Source of the DNA: BS150m-G50 sp964501185 [NCBI: uncultured Bacteroidia bacterium]
GTDB taxonomy: Bacteria > CAIWAD01 > BS150m-G50
Reading direction: 5' to 3'
Assembly (NCBI GenBank): GCA_964501185.1
Contig: CAZCRT010000044.1
Location: forward strand, 1-19,910
DNA: 19,910 nucleotides
Position 1 is the first letter of the stretch. Each line of letters starts with the position of its first letter. The translations under genes were made by a program, and so were the position numbers. The notes beneath the pieces were generated by a model. The model was not told the origin of the DNA. It made no database searches and saw only the letters and a program-made list of their open reading frames with translations. This document shows, one piece after another, positions 14,519 to 19,910 of this stretch.

Positions 14519-17500
14519 ATGCGTTCAATTGTACTGTTGATGATTAGTATGCTGTTCTCCGTTCAGGCAGCAGCTTTAGATATCCACTATGAAATTCCAC
14601 TTCCTGATATTGATTCCATCGGCAATGTGAAAGCCGGTGAAATGTTCGTCACCGGTAAGCCGGGAGCACCGGCAGTTCCGGTCTATCCGCTCCAGATCCT
14701 GTTACCTCCGGGTAGTATCGCCCGTGAGGTTGTGATCGAGTATGGTGAGCGAATTGAACTGGGCAAGCATCAGCTGGCATCTGTCCGGCAACAATTTCCG
14801 TTTTCTGAATCTGCAGCAGCAGCTCTGGCTGGAGCTGACAGTGTCATATGGGCACAACCGGTAGAGCTCCCAATCCGTGAGAATAGTGATTTCAGTACCC
14901 ATTTCCTCGCCGGGCATGGTATCCTGCTGACCCATGCCTGTCCAATCCGCTATAATCCGGTAACGCAGCAATTGAGTTATTATCGTGATTTCAATGTACG
15001 GGTGGCAACCATACAGAGTGATCAGGCTTTCCCACCACAGATGACAGCAAGAGAGCAGGTACTGAATTCTGTAGACAACCCGATAGCGCTTCAGGAATAC
15101 AGTCAATACGCTGATCGTACTGTTGGCTATGAATACCTTGTAGTTGCTCCGGAAGAACTCGCGACATACTTCCAGCAGATGGTCAACTGGCGCAACAGCC
15201 TGGGTATGAGGTCCCGTCTGGTTGCCATTGAAGAGGTGCTCGCTGCCTGGGATGGAGTCGATGATGCAGAACGGCTTCGTAACTACCTGATAGCGGAATA
15301 CCAGGAGTATGGTTTCCATTACCTGCTTCTCGGTGGGGATATCGACCTGATTCCATATCGCGAACTCTATGCTTCAGCTCCCGGCTATACGGCTGATCTG
15401 GCCTCAGATCTCTACTTTGCCTGTCTGGATGGCAGCTGGGATGTAAATCAGAATGGTATCTGGGGTGAGGCCGGAGAAGAGGACTGGTTCCCCGAGCTGG
15501 CTGTTGGCCGGGCCAGTGTTTCTACAGCTCTCGAAGCCGCCAGTTTTATCAACAAACAGCTGGATTATCAGCAATCACCGGTCACCGCGGACCTGACCAG
15601 ATATTTGATGGTCGGAGAGCAGTTGGACGACAATCCTACCTGGGGTGGTAACTGCAAGGATGAAATCCGCTTTGGAAGTACTACCAACGGCATTGAAACC
15701 ACAGGGCTATCAGATAATCTGGAAGTCGCGCTGCTCTACGATCGTGAAGGTGTCTGGACAACAGATGATCTCTTCAATCAACTGGGGCAGGGTGTCAATA
15801 TGGTTAATCATCTGGGGCATTGTGGAACAACTGCTCTGATGCGAATGAGTAACGCTGATGTTACTGTTGACAACCTCACAGCTGACGGATATTCTCATAA
15901 CTATCATATTGGATATTCACAGGGGTGTCATGCCGGGTCATTTGATTACAATGATTGCGTTATTGAGCGGATCACAAACCTGGGTACCGGCTTCGCCGCA
16001 TTTATCGGCAATTCCGGTTATGGCTGGTATCAGTCAGATTGCAACGGGGGAGCTTCACAGCTTTTTGACAGGGAGTTCTTTGATGCGCTGTTCGGTGAGA
16101 ATATTGGAACTCTCGGTGATGCACTGCAGGACAGCCGTGTTGATCTGGCAGCCTGGGCCGAAAACAGTCCACACATACGCTGGGTCTACTATGAATTGAA
16201 TCTTTTTGGTGACCCTGCCCTGCAGCCCTGGACGCAGGCCCCTTTGGATATTCAGGCTGTTTATGAACCAACAGTTACAGTTGGATTGACCGATCTGGAA
16301 GTACAGGTACTTGAAGATGGTGTGCCTGTAGAGGGCCTGCGGGTAGCCGTCCTGCTGGATGGTGAGATACAGGGTTGCGCATTCAGCGATATTTCAGGAA
16401 ATGCTCTGGTTGAATTCGCACCGGCGCTCGAGATAGAAGGCGAATACGACCTGATGATTTCGGGTAGAAACTGTCTCCCGACCCACCTTCCACTACAGGT
16501 GACCAGTATTGCCGGACCCTATCTTGTGCTCTCTGCGCAGGAGTTATCCGATTCCCCTGGCAATGGCAACAATCTGCCTGAGGCAGGTGAGGAAATTCAG
16601 TTGCTGATCAGCCTGCTGAATGTTGGTGTTCAGGATGCAACTTCTATCAACGCGGTTCTGAGCAGTGATTCTGACGGGATCGAAGTTACAATGGGTACAA
16701 TTACCCTGCCGGATATTCCTCCCGCAGAAGAGGCTGCAGCTATCCTGCCGTTTGAATTTATAATAGCATCAGATATTATCGATCTGCAGACGGTTGTCTG
16801 TAACCTGGACATCACCTGCAATGGTGATATCTGGTCGGAAGATATCGAGTTGGTATTACACAGGCCGGTGTTGCATGTGACTTCGCTGTCTGTATTGGAT
16901 GAAGATGACATACTCAATCCAGGTGAGACTGCACCCCTGGAAATTACTATTCTGAATGACGGAAGTGGCTGGGCTACTGATTGCGCTGTCCTGCTGACAT
17001 CCTCCGATGCCCGGGTACTGGTAGATGTTGCTGCGGATACGATACAGATGCTGTTGCCTGAGGAGGAGACCAGTCTGCACTTTCAACTCACTGCGACATC
17101 AGAAATTGAAGAGGGAGTTCTGGTGACGCTGAGGTTGATAGTGACACCGGTTTTTGGCCCTTCCGTACTGCTGGTTGTACCGCTGGTTATCGGGCAGCAA
17201 TGGGAGGGTTTTGAAAGTGGTGATTTCACCAGTTATGATTGGGCCTTTGATGGTGATGCAGAGTGGTTTATCGATAACAGTACTCCTTTCGAAGGTCGCT
17301 ACTGTGCCCGTTCCGGCCTTATCAGTCATGGTCAGCACACTTCATTGAGCATTAATCACTATGTACCGGTGGAGGGTATGATCAATTTCAGATGCCGGAC
17401 TTCCTCTCAATCCTATTTTGACCTGCTGCGCTTCTATCTGGATGATGTGGAACAGATACAGTGGTCGGGTGAGACAGACTGGTTGGAAGCCACTGTATAT

Positions 17501-17827
17501 GTGCCGTCAGGGTGGCATACTTATACCTGGGATTACAGCAAGAGTATAAATATCTCCCATGGAGAAGACTGTGCCTGGTTGGATGCTATTGTCATAGTAG
17601 GCCCATCACCTGAAATGGGCGATCTGGGTATTGCTGTAAGTGAGGATCAGGTACAGCTGACCTGGCAGAGTGATCCCGGATTCAACAGCTATCTCATTTA
17701 TGAATCAGTTTCACCATATGGCCCCTGGGAACAGATAGCTGAAACTACCGCAACTTACTATAATCATCCCTGCCCGTTAACGGACCGTTACTACCAGGTA
17801 ACCGGTGTCTGGGGGCCCATCGAATAA
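14519..17827 (+). CDS. Gingipain-like C25 family cysteine peptidase, multidomain, secreted
   Basis: The 1102-residue protein has a signal peptide (MRSIVLLMISMLFSVQA), a propeptide region (about 20-200) and a gingipain-type catalytic domain (204-575). Family landmarks are YEYLVVAPEEL, YLLLGGDIDLIPYR, DLYFACLDG, ELAVGRASV, HLGHCGTT with His434, SQGCHAGSFD with Cys470, and LFGDPALQPW. His434 and Cys470 are the expected catalytic dyad, spaced 36 apart. An Ig-like domain follows (577-660), then two CARDB-like domains (about 668-775 and 782-890), a jelly-roll-like domain starting EGFESGDFTSYDW (895-1025), and a C-terminal Fn3-like module (1028-1102). Gingipain relatives usually end in a T9SS sorting domain; this one does not. 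The GHG normally following the catalytic His strand reads GHC. The ribosome site is weak (TGAGAAAC). It is likely an exported protease; specificity is unknown. Confidence 0.9.
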   Translation: MRSIVLLMISMLFSVQAAALDIHYEIPLPDIDSIGNVKAGEMFVTGKPGAPAVPVYPLQILLPPGSIAREVVIEYGERIELGKHQLASVRQQFPFSESAAAALAGADSVIWAQPVELPIRENSDFSTHFLAGHGILLTHACPIRYNPVTQQLSYYRDFNVRVATIQSDQAFPPQMTAREQVLNSVDNPIALQEYSQYADRTVGYEYLVVAPEELATYFQQMVNWRNSLGMRSRLVAIEEVLAAWDGVDDAERLRNYLIAEYQEYGFHYLLLGGDIDLIPYRELYASAPGYTADLASDLYFACLDGSWDVNQNGIWGEAGEEDWFPELAVGRASVSTALEAASFINKQLDYQQSPVTADLTRYLMVGEQLDDNPTWGGNCKDEIRFGSTTNGIETTGLSDNLEVALLYDREGVWTTDDLFNQLGQGVNMVNHLGHCGTTALMRMSNADVTVDNLTADGYSHNYHIGYSQGCHAGSFDYNDCVIERITNLGTGFAAFIGNSGYGWYQSDCNGGASQLFDREFFDALFGENIGTLGDALQDSRVDLAAWAENSPHIRWVYYELNLFGDPALQPWTQAPLDIQAVYEPTVTVGLTDLEVQVLEDGVPVEGLRVAVLLDGEIQGCAFSDISGNALVEFAPALEIEGEYDLMISGRNCLPTHLPLQVTSIAGPYLVLSAQELSDSPGNGNNLPEAGEEIQLLISLLNVGVQDATSINAVLSSDSDGIEVTMGTITLPDIPPAEEAAAILPFEFIIASDIIDLQTVVCNLDITCNGDIWSEDIELVLHRPVLHVTSLSVLDEDDILNPGETAPLEITILNDGSGWATDCAVLLTSSDARVLVDVAADTIQMLLPEEETSLHFQLTATSEIEEGVLVTLRLIVTPVFGPSVLLVVPLVIGQQWEGFESGDFTSYDWAFDGDAEWFIDNSTPFEGRYCARSGLISHGQHTSLSINHYVPVEGMINFRCRTSSQSYFDLLRFYLDDVEQIQWSGETDWLEATVYVPSGWHTYTWDYSKSINISHGEDCAWLDAIVIVGPSPEMGDLGIAVSEDQVQLTWQSDPGFNSYLIYESVSPYGPWEQIAETTATYYNHPCPLTDRYYQVTGVWGPIE

Positions 17828-17997
17828 GGGATGTTTCGAACCGGCCCTGACCTCTGACCGCATGTTGCATCATCCTGATTGCAACGGTGATTATTATTCT
17901 ATCAATTTATCTGCAACGCTTTGATAATTGTAGAATCCGGACTATAGCCACTTATCTTACACCTTTATAGAGCTGAAGCCCCTCAGGCGAGCAAAGC

Positions 17998-18020
17998 GGG
18001 TAACTGTTTATGAGTTATCC
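17998..18020 (+). promoter_or_regulatory. Leader hairpin next to the lipoprotein ribosome site
   Basis: GGGTAACT (17998-18005) pairs with AGTTATCC (18013-18020), eight pairs with one G-U, loop GTTTATG. It ends five bases before GGAGAG (18025-18030), the ribosome site of the gene at 18036. A small CTGA/TCAG hairpin lies just upstream. It may modulate translation; it does not fit a riboswitch class I recognise. Confidence 0.35.
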
Positions 18021-18035
18021 CTATGGAGAGTATTC

Positions 18036-18290
18036 ATGAAGATCGGTAAAAAAACACGCGTCTGGTTATTCTCACTGTTGATCATATCATTGGTTATCAG
18101 TTGTGACAAGGATAAGGATACGCAGGATGACGTCGATGATTCCCCACCCGGAATCTACGGGCAGGTTGTGGATGCCAGCGGCCAGCCACTCGAAGGGGTA
18201 GAGATACACCTGATTGCTGCACAGGGTGTTGAAGTCAACGGTGTAGAGGTAACTGTACCGGATTCACTATGTGATCTGCAGGGGGAGTGA
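18036..18290 (+). CDS. Short lipoprotein with a half carboxypeptidase-regulatory-like domain
   Basis: The 84-residue product opens with a lipoprotein signal: MKIGKKTRVW, a hydrophobic stretch and LVISC, with Cys23 as the likely lipidation site, followed by an acidic linker rich in Asp and Lys. Residues 38-60 (GIYGQVVDASGQPLEGVEIH) are the first strands of a carboxypeptidase-regulatory-like domain, which normally needs about 70-80 residues; the matching second half (TTDVDGRFFIP and on) is found in the next gene in another frame. GGAGAG lies five bases before the ATG. The stop codon overlaps the ribosome site of the next gene, whose GTG starts one base later, so the two are translationally coupled. 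I think it is the 5' piece of a split lipoprotein gene; it may still make a small surface lipoprotein. Confidence 0.65.
   Translation: MKIGKKTRVWLFSLLIISLVISCDKDKDTQDDVDDSPPGIYGQVVDASGQPLEGVEIHLIAAQGVEVNGVEVTVPDSLCDLQGE
18281..18287 (+). promoter_or_regulatory. Ribosome binding site deciding the GTG start at 18292
   Basis: GGGGGAG lies four bases before GTG 18292 and inside the last codons of the preceding gene. It favours 18292 over the upstream in-frame GTG at 18271, and makes the two genes translationally coupled. Confidence 0.6.
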
Positions 18291-18291
18291 C

Positions 18292-19224
18292 GTGATACAA
18301 AACAGAACCGGGGCTACATTATTGCGCCGTATCCTCATAGCTGTAATCGCACTGTTACTATATCTGGCTTCTGCCACTGCCGGACAACTGACACTGGGTG
18401 ACTGGGATTTTGCCGGGATAGACTGTTTTCCGGATTCCACCAGTGGCTGGCATTTTGAAGTAAGCGGTGGTTCAGGCATCCAGATTGATTCAGTTCTCAT
18501 CTGGGACTGGGGACAGTATGATGTAATCTACAGCGGTGGTGGTATCCTCACCTGTATATTGAATAACTGTGAGCTTCAGGATGGCAACGAAGGGGTCCAA
18601 TTCGATTGCGATATGCCGGGTGATATGTTTAACCACTACCTGCCGGAAGTAATTGTGGAGATGCCGACAACTTTCTGCAATTTCTGTGATGGCTGGGAGC
18701 CGCAGTATGGTTTTTCAATTGAAGAGGTGTATCCAAACCCCTCTTCTGCGGATGCTGAAATTGTTATCGAACTGGAAGAGCAGGGCTACACCCGGCTGGA
18801 GCTGCATTCACTGGCTGCAGATCCGGTATTGACCCTGCTGTCTGAGATACTGGAAAGCGGGGAGCATCAGGTTGGTTTGACTGCAGATGACACCCTCCCC
18901 CTCGGCTGGTATAACTTTCTGCTTATTACAATTGAGGATACCGTCTCTACAGGTTTCTGTCTGTTGAACCACCCGCAGCAGGTGTCAGCTTATCCACCTT
19001 TACTTACCACAGACGTCGATGGCCGCTTCTTTATCCCGATTGATCAATTGCCACTGGGATTGAACAGCCCGTATACCGATGAAACCGGCAATCTGCTGGG
19101 TACGGTCAATTCCTCCGTGGCACTGGTGCTGCATCTGGATGGCTATGATGATGTTGCCTGTAACTTCCAGCTGGTTGACCTGTCCGTGGTGAGGCCTGTT
19201 TTTGTCATGAATTCAGAAGAGTAG
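18292..19224 (+). CDS. Exported protein with an internal T9SS-type domain and a C-terminal regulatory-like half domain
   Basis: The product is 310 residues from GTG 18292, the start being decided by GGGGGAG. Residues about 12-32 form a signal peptide (LLRRILIAVIALLLYLASATAG). Residues 33-138 are an unrecognised segment with several cysteines and tryptophans (LGDWDFAGIDCF, NFCDGWE). Residues about 140-222 resemble a T9SS type A sorting domain (FSIEEVYPNPSS, IVIELEEQGYTRLELHS, GEHQVGL, GWYNFLLIT), but lie internally instead of at the C-terminus. The remainder (PLLTTDVDGRFFIPIDQLP ... LHLDGYDD) looks like the second half of a carboxypeptidase-regulatory-like domain whose first half is in the upstream gene, one base away and in a different frame. 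Function unknown; likely exported. The pair looks like one lipoprotein gene split by insertion of a secreted-protein segment. Confidence 0.7.
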   Translation: MIQNRTGATLLRRILIAVIALLLYLASATAGQLTLGDWDFAGIDCFPDSTSGWHFEVSGGSGIQIDSVLIWDWGQYDVIYSGGGILTCILNNCELQDGNEGVQFDCDMPGDMFNHYLPEVIVEMPTTFCNFCDGWEPQYGFSIEEVYPNPSSADAEIVIELEEQGYTRLELHSLAADPVLTLLSEILESGEHQVGLTADDTLPLGWYNFLLITIEDTVSTGFCLLNHPQQVSAYPPLLTTDVDGRFFIPIDQLPLGLNSPYTDETGNLLGTVNSSVALVLHLDGYDDVACNFQLVDLSVVRPVFVMNSEE

Positions 19225-19262
19225 CGAACGGCAACTCCAATTTGCACGGAGGCTGAAGAGAA

Positions 19263-19895
19263 ATGCCAGAATCACGAATGATCAAATCACTGTTGCTGCT
19301 GCTGCGCAACTCGGTGCATCTGAAGTTTGGTGAACAGTGTTTCCAGATCGTCTGCCATGACGATAGAATCAAAGTGCTTCAGGATGAAGATAACTTCGTC
19401 GTTGTGAATCTGAAGAACCACCAGGTTGCCTATAAAGCCCGAATTCTGGGTGGATTCTCACAATCAGAGGAGGTAACCGGAGTGATTGATTATCACCGGT
19501 TCTTTGTTCTGGACTGGCAGGATGATCAGGGGGTTCCAGAGCTGATTCTGCTTCAGAATCCGGATGAGATACGACGTGATTATCACAAGGGGCAGAAGAT
19601 AGAACTGGGAATTGAAAAAATCTCCGGATACCGTGTTGTTTACCGGGACAACACTGTCGCTGATTTCACACAGACAGATAAGGACTCTTTTGAGTTCTGT
19701 TTCACCAGCGGTTTTGAGGGGAATATCTGGAAGGACAGTGACGGGACGCACGCCATACGATTCAGGGGAATCCGATTGGATGCGGATGAGGATGGCTACA
19801 ATTCTGAATCCAAGTTCATTATTTCCCGCTCCAAGTACACTGACAATCTGGTGCTGATACTGCAGGATGATGCCAGAGTGTATCTTACACCTTAG
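19263..19895 (+). CDS. Uncharacterised protein, beta-rich, no signal peptide
   Basis: I do not recognise this 210-residue protein. It starts at ATG 19263 with GGAGG (19248-19252) ten bases upstream; an in-frame ATG at 19278 is a weaker alternative. A short leucine run (IKSLLLLL) near the N-terminus is followed by charged residues and is too short and too polar around it for a convincing signal peptide. Alternating hydrophobic and charged residues throughout (VVVNLKNHQVAYKARILGG, HRFFVLDWQD, FIISRSKYTDNLVLILQDD) suggest a beta-sheet-rich soluble protein, perhaps with internal repeats of a propeller or sandwich type. It lies 38 bases after the preceding stop and could be co-transcribed with it. 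It ends just before the window edge with a normal TAG. No function is assigned. Confidence 0.7.
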   Translation: MPESRMIKSLLLLLRNSVHLKFGEQCFQIVCHDDRIKVLQDEDNFVVVNLKNHQVAYKARILGGFSQSEEVTGVIDYHRFFVLDWQDDQGVPELILLQNPDEIRRDYHKGQKIELGIEKISGYRVVYRDNTVADFTQTDKDSFEFCFTSGFEGNIWKDSDGTHAIRFRGIRLDADEDGYNSESKFIISRSKYTDNLVLILQDDARVYLTP

Positions 19896-19910
19896 GCACC
19901 TGAGTCTTTT

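Noticed and set aside
14702-15319. Minus-strand 205-residue frame opposite the C25 peptidase
   Set aside because: It lies opposite recognisable propeptide and catalytic-domain sequence and shows no domain of its own.
17970-18021. Cyclic-di-GMP (GEMM) or cobalamin riboswitch
   Set aside because: GCAAAGC and GCGGGTAACTG recall parts of these motifs, but the GAAA tetraloop and receptor of GEMM and the other conserved cobalamin boxes are missing.
18271-18291. GTG at 18271 as start of the exported protein
   Set aside because: No ribosome site precedes it, while GTG 18292 has GGGGGAG four bases upstream.
18292-18303. GTGATACAAAAC at 18292 as a third copy of the serC-region direct repeat
   Set aside because: The match is only 11 bases and covers the start codon of a gene; chance is sufficient.
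1-19910. CRISPR arrays, tRNA or rRNA genes, transposase genes
   Set aside because: I looked in the intergenic regions on both strands and found no regular spaced repeats, cloverleaf-like T-arm sequences or transposase motifs.

Overview
The window looks like chromosome from an uncultured bacterium of the Fibrobacterota-Chlorobiota-Bacteroidota (FCB) superphylum. The main evidence is a C-terminal type IX secretion (T9SS) type A sorting domain of the YPNPFNPTT class at the end of the beta-helix gene (7769-9082). A gingipain-like C25 peptidase and several multidomain surface proteins and lipoproteins support it. No rRNA, tRNA or phylogenetic marker gene was found, so the phylum is inference. The code appears standard, with TAA, TAG and TGA all used as stops, and clear purine-rich Shine-Dalgarno sites precede many genes.

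Layout. 40-255 (-): a short secreted beta-helix remnant. 707-1933 (+): a lipoprotein with a PD40-type propeller. 2072-4117 (-): a zinc alcohol dehydrogenase and a SAM methyltransferase, the latter carrying what looks like an in-frame inserted palindromic element. 4298-7594 (-): a compact operon, transcribed in the order DUF1015 - serA - serC, ended by a strong intrinsic terminator inside a cluster of hairpins. 7769-9082 (+): a beta-helix T9SS cargo broken by one in-frame TGA. 9150-10298 (-): a secreted Asp-box propeller protein. 10455-14099 (+): a 1214-residue secreted metallophosphoesterase. 14519-17827 (+): a 1102-residue C25 (gingipain-like) peptidase. 18036-19224 (+): a short lipoprotein and a 310-residue exported protein, separated by one base, that together look like one ancestral lipoprotein split by an insertion. 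19263-19895 (+): an unrecognised cytoplasmic-looking protein.

How the genes work together. The central minus-strand block is housekeeping serine synthesis: SerA oxidises 3-phosphoglycerate, SerC transaminates the product, and DUF1015 sits where a phosphoserine-to-serine step might be expected because no serB is present. Most of the rest is cell-surface or secreted material. Three of these proteins (Asp-box propeller, phosphoesterase, C25 peptidase) end in the same ~70-residue fibronectin-III-like module instead of the classical sorting domain. This is the best candidate in the window for an undescribed targeting or anchoring signal.
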